Positions 7,400 through 15,223 of a stretch of 64,000 bases of DNA are shown in pieces. The DNA is from Bradyrhizobium sp. LTSP885 (GTDB lineage: Bacteria > Pseudomonadota > Alphaproteobacteria > Rhizobiales > Xanthobacteraceae), in assembly GCF_000938305.1 (NCBI RefSeq), contig NZ_JYMT01000004.1:372001-436000 (forward strand), read 5' to 3'. The stretch's first letter is position 1. Each line of letters starts with the position of its first letter. The position numbers and the translations under genes were made by a program. Below the pieces are notes generated by a model. The model did not search any database. It had not been told where the DNA came from and saw only the letters and a program-made list of their open reading frames with translations.

Positions 7400-8885
7400 G
7401 CGGCGCCGCAACTGGGGTGAGGTCGGCGCACGCGTCGCCCGCCTCGCCGCAGCGATCCGCGGACTTGGCGCCAAGGATGGCGACCGCGTCGCGATCCTGT
7501 CGCTGAACTCCGACCGCTATCTCGAACTCTATCTCGCCGTCGGCTGGGCCGGCGCGGTGATCGTGCCGCTCAACATCCGCTGGTCTCAGCTCGAAAACGA
7601 AGACGCCATGCGCGATTGCCGCGCAACAATCCTATTCGTCGACAAGGCGTTTGCACCGGTTGGTGTGGCGCTGGCGAAAGCGCTCCCGGACTTGAAACTG
7701 ATCTATGCCGATGAGGGCGAGACGCCCGCCGGTATGGAAAATTACGAGACGCTGATCGCGCGCAGCCAGCCCATTCCGGATGCGATGCGCAAGCGCGACG
7801 ATCTCGCCGGCATCTTCTACACCGGCGGCACCACCGGCCGCTCCAAGGGCGTGATGCTGAGCCACGGCAATCTGATGGCCAACGCGCTGAACGCGCTCGG
7901 CGAAGGGCTGTGGCCGGGCACGTCGGTCTATCTGCATGCGGCGCCGATGTTCCACCTCGCCAATGGTGCGGCGATGTATTCGGTGCTGCTATCCGGCGGC
8001 TCCAACGTCGTAATCCAGGGCTTTACGCCCGACGGCGTCGCAACCGCGGTGCAGAAGGAACGCGTCACCGACGTGCTGCTGGTGCCGACGATGATCCAGA
8101 TGTTCGTCGATCACCCGACGCTTGGCAATTACGACCTGTCGTCGCTGAAGCGGATCTCCTACGGGGCCTCCGTGATCAGCGACGCCGTTCTGATGCGCGG
8201 CATGAAGGCGCTACCGCACATCGAGTTCACGCAGGCCTATGGCATGACCGAGCTGTCACCGATCGCGACCATCCTGCACTGGAGAGAACATATCGGCGAC
8301 GGCCGCGCCAAGGGCCGGCATCGCGGCGCCGGACGCGCCACCCTTGGCGCCGAAGTGAAGATCGTCGATGCGGAGGACAAGGTCGTGCCGTTGGGCACCG
8401 TCGGCGAGATCGCGGTGCGCGGCGATATGGTGATGATGGGCTACTGGGAGCGGCCGGAGGAGACCGCGCGTGCCGTGATCGACGGCTGGATGCACACCGG
8501 TGACGGCGGCTACATGGACGCGGACGGCTTTGTCTACGTCGTGGACCGCGTCAAGGACATGATCATCTCCGGCGGCGAGAATGTCTATTCAGCCGAGGTC
8601 GAGAACGCGCTGGCCCAGCATCCGGCGGTGGCGCAATGCGCCGTGATCGGCATCCCGAGCGAGCGCTGGGGCGAGCAGGTCCACGCCGTCGTGGTGATGA
8701 AGGGCGGCGCCGGCGCCACGCCGGAGGAGCTCATGGAGCACTGCAAGACGCTGATCGCCGGCTACAAATGCCCGCGCAGCGTCGACATTACCTCGACACC
8801 GCTGCCGCTTTCGGGCGCCGGCAAGATATTGAAGCGCGAACTGCGCAAGCCGTATTGGGAGAACCGCGAGCGGCGCGTCAGCTGA
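7329..8885 (+). CDS. Acyl-CoA ligase (AMP-forming, ANL superfamily)
   Basis: This 518-aa enzyme activates a free carboxylic acid to acyl-CoA through an acyl-adenylate. The core motifs are FYTGGTTGRSKGVMLSH (about residues 162-178), QAYGMTELSP, GWMHTGDGGYMD, DRVKDMIISGGENVYS and the C-terminal lysine region GAGKILKRELRK. The start is GTG at 7329 behind a GGGAGG site, inside the 3' end of the TetR gene. It supplies substrate to the divergent beta-oxidation genes. A fatty or aromatic-side-chain acid is plausible; the acid pocket cannot be resolved by eye. Confidence 0.94.
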   Translation: MNITHGLRRALQVNPNGLAVVCGERRRNWGEVGARVARLAAAIRGLGAKDGDRVAILSLNSDRYLELYLAVGWAGAVIVPLNIRWSQLENEDAMRDCRATILFVDKAFAPVGVALAKALPDLKLIYADEGETPAGMENYETLIARSQPIPDAMRKRDDLAGIFYTGGTTGRSKGVMLSHGNLMANALNALGEGLWPGTSVYLHAAPMFHLANGAAMYSVLLSGGSNVVIQGFTPDGVATAVQKERVTDVLLVPTMIQMFVDHPTLGNYDLSSLKRISYGASVISDAVLMRGMKALPHIEFTQAYGMTELSPIATILHWREHIGDGRAKGRHRGAGRATLGAEVKIVDAEDKVVPLGTVGEIAVRGDMVMMGYWERPEETARAVIDGWMHTGDGGYMDADGFVYVVDRVKDMIISGGENVYSAEVENALAQHPAVAQCAVIGIPSERWGEQVHAVVVMKGGAGATPEELMEHCKTLIAGYKCPRSVDITSTPLPLSGAGKILKRELRKPYWENRERRVS

Positions 8886-8904
8886 TGCGCGCTGCGCGCG
8901 ACTC

Positions 8905-8986
8905 CGTCGTTCCGGGGCAGCCCGCAGGGCTGAACCCGGAACCTCGAGATTCCGGGTTCGATGCTTCGCATCGCCCCGGAATGACG
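8905..8986. repeat. Palindromic intergenic repeat, GTCATTCCGGGGC family (copy 2)
   Basis: The arms CGTCGTTCCGGGGC and GCCCCGGAATGACG enclose GAACCCGGAACCTCGAGATTCCGGGTTC-type inner symmetry and a small GATGCTTCGCATC hairpin. The architecture matches copy 1 at 2219-2298. It lies directly behind the acyl-CoA ligase stop and may terminate that transcript. Confidence 0.87.
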
Positions 8987-9086
8987 ATGTCCCGTTGCAG
9001 TTCGCATGGTGCAGTGCCAGCAGCGGACATTGACATCGGAGCATGCGACCGATTGGATTGATTCAAATTCAATCCTGCGAGTTCCG

Positions 9087-9683
9087 ATGTCGACACCTGA
9101 CACCAATTCCGACGGCAAGGGCCGCCGCCTGATGCACCGCCGCTCCGTCGAATGCCTGGGCTATCTCAGAGACGATGGTCTCTGGGAGGTCGAGGCGCGG
9201 TTGGTCGACACCAAGCCCTATCCGCGTCAGGACCGTCACCGCGGGCTGCAGCAGCCCGAGGATCCCGTGCACGACATCCGGCTGCGGCTCGCGGTCGACG
9301 ACAGCTTTACGATCCGCGAGACCGGCACCACGATGGCCGCGACGCCCTACCCGTCCTGCCTCGACGTCGAAGGCATCTTGCAGCGCCTGGTCGGCGAGCG
9401 CATCGGCAAGGGCTGGCGCGACGTGCTCCGGCGCAAGATCGGCAAGCTCGAGACCTGCACGCATCTCGCCGAGCTGTTGGGTCCGGCGGTGACGACCCTG
9501 TTCCAGACGGCGACCGCAGGCAAGGACCCGCAAGGCCGCGGCGCGCTCGACCACCAGAAGGAGGCCAAGGAGCCACCGTTCTTCGTCGGCGGCTGCTATT
9601 CATGGCGGCTGGATGGGCCTGTCGTGGCCGAGATGTTTCCGCAGTTCGCGACCAAGCCTGCCGAGGTGAAGCAGGAATCGTAG
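9087..9683 (+). CDS. DUF2889-family protein
   Basis: A 198-aa soluble protein with the DUF2889 pattern: RRSVECLGYLRDDGLWEVEA, then D-I-R-L-R-L-A-V-D, a CLDVEGILQRLVGERIGKGW region, CTHLAELLGPAVTTLFQT and a C-terminal CYSWRLDGPVV segment. No catalytic function is known for the family; members often sit near 3-oxoacyl-ACP or catabolic genes. I chose ATG 9087 because the open frame upstream of it shows no family similarity and runs into non-coding sequence. It stands alone between two repeats, so co-regulation with the neighbouring clusters is not evident. Confidence 0.8.
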   Translation: MSTPDTNSDGKGRRLMHRRSVECLGYLRDDGLWEVEARLVDTKPYPRQDRHRGLQQPEDPVHDIRLRLAVDDSFTIRETGTTMAATPYPSCLDVEGILQRLVGERIGKGWRDVLRRKIGKLETCTHLAELLGPAVTTLFQTATAGKDPQGRGALDHQKEAKEPPFFVGGCYSWRLDGPVVAEMFPQFATKPAEVKQES

Positions 9684-9766
9684 GGAGGGCAAAGCGCTAG
9701 CGTGCCCACCCTCGCGAGCACGCGCGTGATGGTGGGCACGGCAAAGGAGCGCCTTTGCCCACCCTG
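9684..9766. repeat. Palindromic repeat, GTGCCCACC..GGTGGGCAC family
   Basis: It begins one base after the DUF2889 stop. Inverted arms are GCGTGCCCACC and GGTGGGCACG, with a second inverted segment GGCAAAGGAGCGCCTTTGCC and AGGGAGGGCAAAG/CTTTGCCCACCCT ends. The hairpin could serve as a terminator for both convergent genes. The type recurs in Bradyrhizobium genomes (from memory); only one copy is visible here. Confidence 0.8.
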
Positions 9767-9771
9767 CGCAA

Positions 9772-10602
9772 TCAACCCGATATTCCCGTCAGCTTCAGGC
9801 TCAAGGCCCGCAGCCGCTTCCGTGCATCGGCATCATAGGCCTGCGGATTGGCGCGCGCCTCGTTCATGCCGTTGAAGAACAGTCCGCTCCTGTCAGCGAC
9901 ATCCTCGCCGCGCACCAGACGCAGGATGGCGTCGCCGCCCTGCTCCACGGTCGAGATCGGGGTGATGCCGCCGGCGCGCACCATGGTGGTGTTCATGTAA
10001 GTCGCCGGGTGCAGCGAGTTCACCGTCACGCCGGTGCCCCGCAGCTGTTCGGCAAGATCGATCGTGAACATGATCTGCGACAGCTTGCTCTGCGAGTAGG
10101 CACGGCCGCCGCTATAGTTCCGCGTGATCATCACGTCGTCGAAATCGATCGGGTGCTGGCCGAGCGAGGCGACATTGACGATGCGCGCCGGCGCGCTCGC
10201 TTTCAGCCGCGGCAGCAGCAGGTGCGCGAGCAGGAAGCCTGCGAGATAGTTCACCGCAAAACGCAACTCGTGGCCGTCCTTGCTGGTCTGCCGCGCCGGG
10301 CCTTCGTTCTGCGAGCCGATGCCGGCGTTGCTGATGAAGACGTCGATGCGCTCCTGATCGGCGAGCACGGCCTCGGCGAATTCGCCGACCTCGGAGAGCG
10401 AGGAAAGATCGGCCTGATAGAACATCGGCTCGGCGCCGCCGGCCCGCTTGATCTCGTCGGCCAGGGTCTGTGCGCGCGTCGTATCGCGGCCGTGGATCAG
10501 GACCCTGGCGCCAGCCGCCGCGAGTTTCATCGCGACATAGCGGCCGACCCCATCGGTCGAACCGGTGATCAGCACGGTCTTGCCGTTCATCTTCATTGCC
10601 AT
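9772..10602 (-). CDS. SDR-family oxidoreductase (retinol dehydrogenase/WW-oxidoreductase-like)
   Basis: This 276-aa NAD(P)-binding protein has the cofactor loop GSTDGVGR, an arginine-bearing second strand (LIHGRDTTRA) that favours NADP(H), the SNAG motif (VFISNAGIGSQ), and the catalytic S and YSQSK. The long stretch after the catalytic lysine (PATYMNTTMVRAGG) resembles the retinol dehydrogenase-like branch, which reduces or oxidises lipophilic carbonyls. No partner gene is adjacent, so the substrate is unknown. It starts with MAMKMNGK; the third residue methionine is an alternative start. Confidence 0.88.
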   Translation of the reverse strand: MAMKMNGKTVLITGSTDGVGRYVAMKLAAAGARVLIHGRDTTRAQTLADEIKRAGGAEPMFYQADLSSLSEVGEFAEAVLADQERIDVFISNAGIGSQNEGPARQTSKDGHELRFAVNYLAGFLLAHLLLPRLKASAPARIVNVASLGQHPIDFDDVMITRNYSGGRAYSQSKLSQIMFTIDLAEQLRGTGVTVNSLHPATYMNTTMVRAGGITPISTVEQGGDAILRLVRGEDVADRSGLFFNGMNEARANPQAYDADARKRLRALSLKLTGISG

Positions 10603-10778
10603 CGTCCTTCGGTCGTTTCCCCTGCGCCATTGCGAAGATAATACGCCATACGGGGATTACCACGGCGGTTCGATCGCCCAACAATCGCCAAGACTGCAAT
10701 GCTCCATCACTAACTTTTAGGTTGCATTCCGGAATATCGGGTCGCAGTATCGCGGCCGGGGGCCGAACTCAAGCCGAC

Positions 10779-10797
10779 GGAGGTGATCCGTCACCTC
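10779..10797 (+). promoter_or_regulatory. Hairpin holding a perfect anti-SD-complementary sequence
   Basis: GGAGGTGATC (10779-10788) is the exact complement of the 3' end of 16S rRNA, but no start codon follows at normal spacing. GAGGTGA (10780-10786) can pair with TCACCTC (10791-10797) around a four-base loop. It lies 39 bases upstream of the 66-aa peptide start, which has its own GGAG site at 10825. It may be a standby ribosome site or a regulatory stem in the leader; function is unproven. Confidence 0.4.
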
Positions 10798-10835
10798 TGC
10801 CAATTGGAAGAACCAACCCATTTTGGAGACATGCA

Positions 10836-11036
10836 ATGGCAGCATCTTCTGGCCCGATCCGCCCGCTCTACGGCGTCATCATTCGCGACAAGTGCAAATA
10901 TGCCGACCTCAACACATTGAAGGCCTACAAGACGGTCGGCCACGACCTGCTCAAGGACTACCACGGCTCGGACGCCGACGACCTCAAGGCGTCGCTGAAG
11001 GAACTCGACACCGCAATCTCGGCGAAGGGCGGCTAG
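10836..11036 (+). CDS. Small DUF1843-like protein, candidate substrate peptide of the radical SAM enzyme
   Basis: This 66-aa protein has the conserved core PIRPLYGVIIRD at residues 7-18, then KCKYADLNTLKAY and an amphipathic C-terminal helix, ending KGG. I recall DUF1843 peptides having YGVAI followed by a GDL motif; here that position reads ADL (A23-D24-L25). It has one cysteine (C20) and several Lys/Tyr/Asp residues that a radical SAM enzyme could modify. GGAG at 10825-10828 sets the ATG at 10836. The SPASM enzyme follows 117 bases downstream with a strong hairpin between, as is common for precursor peptide and maturase. The substrate role is inference. Confidence 0.7.
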   Translation: MAASSGPIRPLYGVIIRDKCKYADLNTLKAYKTVGHDLLKDYHGSDADDLKASLKELDTAISAKGG

Positions 11037-11072
11037 CGCCGCTGCAACACAAGGCGACCTGAGACAGCATGT

Positions 11073-11104
11073 CACCGAGGCGCGTCTTGCGCCGCGCCTC
11101 GGTG
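11073..11104 (+). terminator. 12-bp perfect stem between peptide gene and radical SAM gene
   Basis: CACCGAGGCGCG (11073-11084) pairs perfectly with CGCGCCTCGGTG (11093-11104) around an eight-base loop. No U-run follows, so it would act as an RNA-stabilising or attenuating stem rather than a full intrinsic terminator. Such stems between precursor and enzyme genes raise the peptide:enzyme transcript ratio. Confidence 0.55.
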
Positions 11105-11153
11105 CCTTGCCGCGCACGCGGCCGGAACGGCGATCAAGCACAGGCGGCACATC

Positions 11154-12359
11154 ATGGACCAGGCTCCCGACGACACGCCGCGACGGCGAGTGTCACTGAG
11201 CGACCAGCTCGATTGCGTGCCGGTTTACGTGGTCTGGGAGCTCACGCTGGCCTGCAACCTGAAATGCATCCATTGCGGCTCGCGTGCCGGGCACAAGCGG
11301 GCGAAGGAGCTGACCACGGACGAGTGCGTCGACGTCATCCGCCAGCTCGCCGAGCTCGGCACCCGCGAGATCTCCGTGATCGGCGGCGAAGCCTTCATCC
11401 GCAGGGACTGGCTGACGATCATCCGCGCGATCCGCGACCACGGCATCGACTGCACGATGCAGACCGGCGGCTACAAGCTCTCGGGAGACATGATCCGGTC
11501 CGCGGCCGGCGCCGGCCTGCTCGGTCTCGGCGTCTCCGTCGATGGGTTAGAGCCGCTGCATGACCGGCTGCGCGGCGTGAAGGGCTCCTATCGCGAGGCC
11601 CTGCGCGTGCTCGATGATTGCAGGCGCCTCGGGTTGACCGCGAGCGTCAACACCCAGATCACCTCAGCCGTGATGAGCGAGCTTCCGCAAGTGATGGAGA
11701 TCATCATCGATGCCGGCGCAAAATACTGGCAGGTGCAGCTCACGGTCGCGATGGGCAACGCGGTCGATCACGACGATATATTGCTGCAGCCCTACGACCT
11801 CACGACGCTGATGCCGCTGCTGGCTGAGCTGCATCTGAAGGGGCGCGAGCGCAATCTGGTGCTGCTGCCCGGCAACAATGTCGGCTATTTCGGTCCCTAC
11901 GACGTGCTATGGCGTGGCCCGGACCGCGGCTATTACAGCGGCTGCCCGGCCGGGCAGAATGTGATCGGGCTCGAGGCCGACGGCACCGTGAAGGGATGCC
12001 CGTCGCTGGCGACCGATCGCTACGGCGCCGGTGACGTGCGCAGCGCCTCGATCGCGGAACTGTGGGCGACCCATCCTGCGCTGCAGTTCAACCGCAATCG
12101 CGGCACCGACGATCTCTGGGGCTTCTGCCACGATTGCTACTACGCCGAGGCCTGCCGTGGCGGCTGCACCTGGACAGCCGACTCGCTGCTCGGGCGCCGC
12201 GGCAACAATCCCTATTGCCATCACCGCGTCCTGACGCTGGCCGAACGCGGCATCCGCGAGCGGATCGTCAAAATCGAGGACGCGCCCGCGCTGCCCTTCG
12301 CCACCGGGCGCTTTGCGCTGATCGAAGAGCCAATCCCGGCCGGAGCGCCGCGCGCATGA
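11154..12359 (+). CDS. Radical SAM/SPASM peptide-modifying enzyme
   Basis: A 401-aa iron-sulfur enzyme. The radical SAM cluster ligands are C34, C38 and C41 (CNLKCIHC). The C-terminal SPASM domain shows the complete pattern C264-x12-G277-x4-C282, then C325-x2-C328-x5-C334-x3-C338 and C355, so two auxiliary [4Fe-4S] clusters are expected. This layout is that of peptide maturases such as AlbA, PqqE and anSME-like enzymes. From memory, NCBI has a family named GDL motif peptide-associated radical SAM/SPASM maturase that would fit; I could not check. The next gene overlaps its stop (ATGA). The likely substrate is the 66-aa upstream peptide. Confidence 0.9.
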   Translation: MDQAPDDTPRRRVSLSDQLDCVPVYVVWELTLACNLKCIHCGSRAGHKRAKELTTDECVDVIRQLAELGTREISVIGGEAFIRRDWLTIIRAIRDHGIDCTMQTGGYKLSGDMIRSAAGAGLLGLGVSVDGLEPLHDRLRGVKGSYREALRVLDDCRRLGLTASVNTQITSAVMSELPQVMEIIIDAGAKYWQVQLTVAMGNAVDHDDILLQPYDLTTLMPLLAELHLKGRERNLVLLPGNNVGYFGPYDVLWRGPDRGYYSGCPAGQNVIGLEADGTVKGCPSLATDRYGAGDVRSASIAELWATHPALQFNRNRGTDDLWGFCHDCYYAEACRGGCTWTADSLLGRRGNNPYCHHRVLTLAERGIRERIVKIEDAPALPFATGRFALIEEPIPAGAPRA

Positions 12360-12586
12360 CCATACAAGGCAAGGCTGCGCCAGTGCTGGTGTTATGCCGC
12401 CAGTGCCTCCGCTACGTATTCGACCGTACCATCATTTGTCCGCATTGCGGCAGCGACGCGCGGCAGATCGGCGATCGCTACCGCGATGGCGGATATCTTG
12501 CGATCGAGATCATGCAGCGGATCGACCGGCTGCGCGACGATGCCACGCAGCGCAGACCGCCCGAAGCGACCGATGATCTCCGATAG
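12356..12586 (+). CDS. Small zinc-ribbon protein coupled to the radical SAM enzyme
   Basis: This 76-aa protein starts at ATG 12356, overlapping the radical SAM stop by four bases. Two CxxC knuckles, C14-RQ-C17 and C28-PH-C31, form a rubredoxin-like zinc or iron ribbon. A helical, charged C-terminus follows (YLAIEIMQRIDRLRDD). Coupled translation suggests a partner of the maturase, for example a peptide-binding or electron-transfer accessory; no RRE-type fold can be recognised by eye. The stop codon TAG is the first three bases of a repeat element. I do not recognise a named family. Confidence 0.75.
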   Translation: MTIQGKAAPVLVLCRQCLRYVFDRTIICPHCGSDARQIGDRYRDGGYLAIEIMQRIDRLRDDATQRRPPEATDDLR

Positions 12587-12690
12587 AGCGTTTTCGAGCG
12601 AAGTGGATACCGGTTCGCGTGAAGAAAACGCGTCAAAACAAGAATCTAGAGCTTCGGTTCTGATGCAATCAGAACCGAAAGTGCTCTAGT
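12584..12690. repeat. TAGAGC-ended intergenic repeat element
   Basis: It starts TAGAGCGTTTTCGAGCGAAG and ends GAAAGTGCTCTAG, with an internal hairpin CGGTTCTGAT-gca-ATCAGAACCG. The two ends are inverted TAGAGC/GCTCTA. The left TAG is the stop codon of the zinc-ribbon gene; on the other strand the right-end TAG is the stop of the RraA-like gene. From memory this is a frequent Bradyrhizobium repeat. It may double as a bidirectional terminator for the two convergent genes. Confidence 0.85.
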
Positions 12691-13405
12691 GGATTTCCGC
12701 CGAACGCTTCAGCGCGTCCTTCAGCTTTTCGAGCGAGAAATCCTTCGAGCGCGCGATCTCCAGGATCGGCGTCTCGCGGCGGCCGCACAGCTCTGCCGCT
12801 TCGGGCAACTTCGCCGCGATCTCGTAGGGGATCACGATCGCGCCGTGGCTGTCGGCGTGGATCAAATCGTCGGAACGCACCGTCATGCCGGCGACACGGA
12901 CTTCACCGCCGAAGCTCTCCGCATGCACCCATGCATGCGACGGGCCGATCGAGCCGGCCAGCGCCTGGAATCCAGGGGCCCATTGCGGGATGTCACGGAT
13001 CGAACCGTCGGTGATGACGCCGAGGCAGCCCAACGCCTTGTGGACGCTGCTCTGCACTTCGCCCCAGAACGCGCCGTAGCCGACGTCGGGGCCGTCGATG
13101 TCCTGGATCACGGAGATGCGCGGACCGAAGCCGGTGCCGACATAGTCGTAATAGTCGATGCGGCGCTTCGACTGCTCTTCGGCCGACAGCCCGGATTTCA
13201 GCACCGAGCGGATCGCCACCGTGCGGGCATAGCCGACGATCGGCGGCAGGGTCGGAAACGGGCAGACCAGCGGCTTCACCGTGTAGCCGATCAGGCGGCG
13301 CTCCGGCGCCACGATCTCCATCGCGTTGCAGATCGTCGGCGTGTCATAGCGCGCCAGCGCTTCGAGAACGGACGCGGGAAGCGGGGCTGAAGCAGATGTC
13401 GTCAC
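12686..13405 (-). CDS. RraA-like / HMG-aldolase-family protein
   Basis: A 239-aa protein of the RraA/4-hydroxy-4-methyl-2-oxoglutarate aldolase fold. The signature is GCLGVITDGSIRDIPQW, where the Asp and the Arg-Asp pair bind the divalent metal and substrate in aldolase members; DDLIHADSHGAIVIP follows. Without the catalytic context it could be a class II pyruvate aldolase or a non-catalytic RraA homologue; the retained RD pair favours a metal-dependent aldolase or decarboxylase. GTG at 13405 has AGGAG upstream and is preferred over the longer frame. Its stop codon lies in the adjoining repeat. Confidence 0.85.
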   Translation of the reverse strand: MTTSASAPLPASVLEALARYDTPTICNAMEIVAPERRLIGYTVKPLVCPFPTLPPIVGYARTVAIRSVLKSGLSAEEQSKRRIDYYDYVGTGFGPRISVIQDIDGPDVGYGAFWGEVQSSVHKALGCLGVITDGSIRDIPQWAPGFQALAGSIGPSHAWVHAESFGGEVRVAGMTVRSDDLIHADSHGAIVIPYEIAAKLPEAAELCGRRETPILEIARSKDFSLEKLKDALKRSAEIH

Positions 13406-13516
13406 GGCGTTTCTCTCCTGATTTTTGGCGTTCGCAGGCCGGTCTCCGCCTATAGCCGAGATCGGGCACGAACCCAACCGAGGGAACGCTCATGGCTGAT
13501 ATCTGACTGAGCGCGC

Positions 13517-14395
13517 TCAGTGGAGATGCGCGGGACGGTCGTCCTCTTCAGTCTTCGTGACCGGAGCCGTGTAGGTCGGCGCTGCGGCGGGCGGCGGCGC
13601 ACGCGCGGCCAGCTCCTGTGCAGCAAGGCTGCGCTCCTGGTCGCGATAGGACTTCCAGCCCCAGGGCAGGCTGATCAGATAGGCCGCCGTGCCCGCCGAC
13701 AGGATGTGCCAGGGATAGCCGATCAGCAGCGCGACAAAGAACACCACCGAGACGAACACCGGCAGCACCATCTCCGGCGGCACGCGCATCTTCACGGTCT
13801 TGCCGGAGAACACCGGCAGCCGCGACACCATCAGGAACGCGATCAGCAGCGTGTAGAACGCGGTCAGCGTCGCTGGCGGCATCGGCACGCCGAGGAAGGC
13901 GAGATAGATCGGCAGCAGCACGGTGATCGCGCCGGCCGGCGCCGGCACACCGGTGAAATAATTGGCGGCGAAGGCCGGCTTGTTCGGGTCGTCGATCGAG
14001 GCATTGAAGCGCGCCAGTCGCAGGCCGCCTGAGATCGCGAACACCATCGCGGCGATCCAGCCGCCATTGTTCAGCTCGTGCAGCTGCCAGAAATACAGAA
14101 TCAAACCCGGCGCGACGCCGAAATTGACGAAGTCGGCGAGACTATCGAGTTCGGCGCCGAATTTCGACTGGCCCTTGATCATCCGCGCGACACGGCCGTC
14201 AATGCCGTCAAGCACGGCGGCGAACACGATCGCGGCGACCGCAAGCTCCATCCGCCCTTCGGTCGACAGCCGGATCGCGGTCAGGCCGGCGCAGATCGCC
14301 AGCAGCGTGATCATGTTCGGCACCAGCATGCGCACCGGAATCGGGCGGAACCGGCGGCGGCGATATTCGGGAGAGCTGGGATCTGTCGGCATCAT
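13517..14395 (-). CDS. pssA: CDP-diacylglycerol--serine O-phosphatidyltransferase
   Basis: An integral inner-membrane enzyme of about 292 aa that joins serine to CDP-diacylglycerol, giving phosphatidylserine, the precursor of phosphatidylethanolamine. The CDP-alcohol phosphatidyltransferase motif is complete: DGIDGRVAR followed by G and two aspartates in GAELDSLADF. Six or more hydrophobic segments follow. The first two methionines of the conserved part (14395, 14392) are the best starts; the upstream frame is unconserved. psd lies just upstream on the same strand, 76 bases away, so they probably form one operon. The C-terminal tail is Ala/Pro-rich. Confidence 0.93.
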   Translation of the reverse strand: MMPTDPSSPEYRRRRFRPIPVRMLVPNMITLLAICAGLTAIRLSTEGRMELAVAAIVFAAVLDGIDGRVARMIKGQSKFGAELDSLADFVNFGVAPGLILYFWQLHELNNGGWIAAMVFAISGGLRLARFNASIDDPNKPAFAANYFTGVPAPAGAITVLLPIYLAFLGVPMPPATLTAFYTLLIAFLMVSRLPVFSGKTVKMRVPPEMVLPVFVSVVFFVALLIGYPWHILSAGTAAYLISLPWGWKSYRDQERSLAAQELAARAPPPAAAPTYTAPVTKTEEDDRPAHLH

Positions 14396-14471
14396 GGCCC
14401 GCTCAATATAGCAAGCATCGCCCTGCTCCGCCATTGCGGCGGGAATCGCTGATTAGCCGCAAAAAACACAG

Positions 14472-15173
14472 TTAATCGGCGCGGAACGTCCGCCCGGGGT
14501 CGGCGCCATTGAAATCCGCCAGGATCGTCTCGCCGGCGATCGCGGTCTGTCCCTCGGACACCAGCGCCTTGGTGCCCTCAGGGAGATAGACGTCGAGCCG
14601 CGAGCCGAAGCGGATCAGGCCGAAGCGTTCACCGCCGCCGATCGACTGCCCTTCCTTGACGAAGCAGACGATCCGCCGCGCCACGAGCCCGGCGATCTGG
14701 ACCACGCCGATCCGGCCGTTCGGCATCGAGATCACCAGCGAATTGCGCTCATTGTCCTCGCTCGCCTTGTCGAGTTCGGCGTTGATGAAGGCGCCGGGCC
14801 GATAGGCGATGCGGTCGATGCGGCCAGCCACCGGGCTGCGGTTCACATGGCAGTTGAACACGCTCATGAAGATCGACACCCGCGGCAGCGGCTTGTCGCC
14901 GAGGCCAAGCTCGGCCGGCGGCAGCGCCTGCACCACCATTGAGACGCGGCCGTCGGCCGGCGACACCACGATGCCGTCGCGCACCGGCGTCACTCTGATG
15001 GGGTCGCGGAAGAACAGCGCGCACCAGACAGTGAGCAGCGTGCCGATCCAGCCCAGCGGGGTCCAGATCCAGAACAGGACCAGGCTCGCCAGCGCGAAGC
15101 CGCCGATGAAAGGATAGCCCTCGGGGTGAACAGGGGGAATCTGCGCGCGGATGGAGTTGGCGATCGACATCAA
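14472..15173 (-). CDS. psd: Phosphatidylserine decarboxylase (short, PSD-A/type II-like)
   Basis: A 233-aa proenzyme that makes phosphatidylethanolamine. Two hydrophobic helices at the N-terminus are followed by VSPADGRV, the substrate-channel [16 protein letters not shown] and the self-cleavage region [14 protein letters not shown]. Cleavage at the Gly-Ser bond in RFGSR creates the pyruvoyl group on the serine. The length and FGS spelling match the short alphaproteobacterial form. Together with pssA it completes the pathway. Methionines 1 and 2 are both possible starts. Confidence 0.94.
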   Translation of the reverse strand: MMSIANSIRAQIPPVHPEGYPFIGGFALASLVLFWIWTPLGWIGTLLTVWCALFFRDPIRVTPVRDGIVVSPADGRVSMVVQALPPAELGLGDKPLPRVSIFMSVFNCHVNRSPVAGRIDRIAYRPGAFINAELDKASEDNERNSLVISMPNGRIGVVQIAGLVARRIVCFVKEGQSIGGGERFGLIRFGSRLDVYLPEGTKALVSEGQTAIAGETILADFNGADPGRTFRAD

Positions 15174-15223
15174 AGCTCGCTTCAGGGTTTCCCGCCCCTC
15201 TGGCCGGAGGGGCCCTACTTCGA

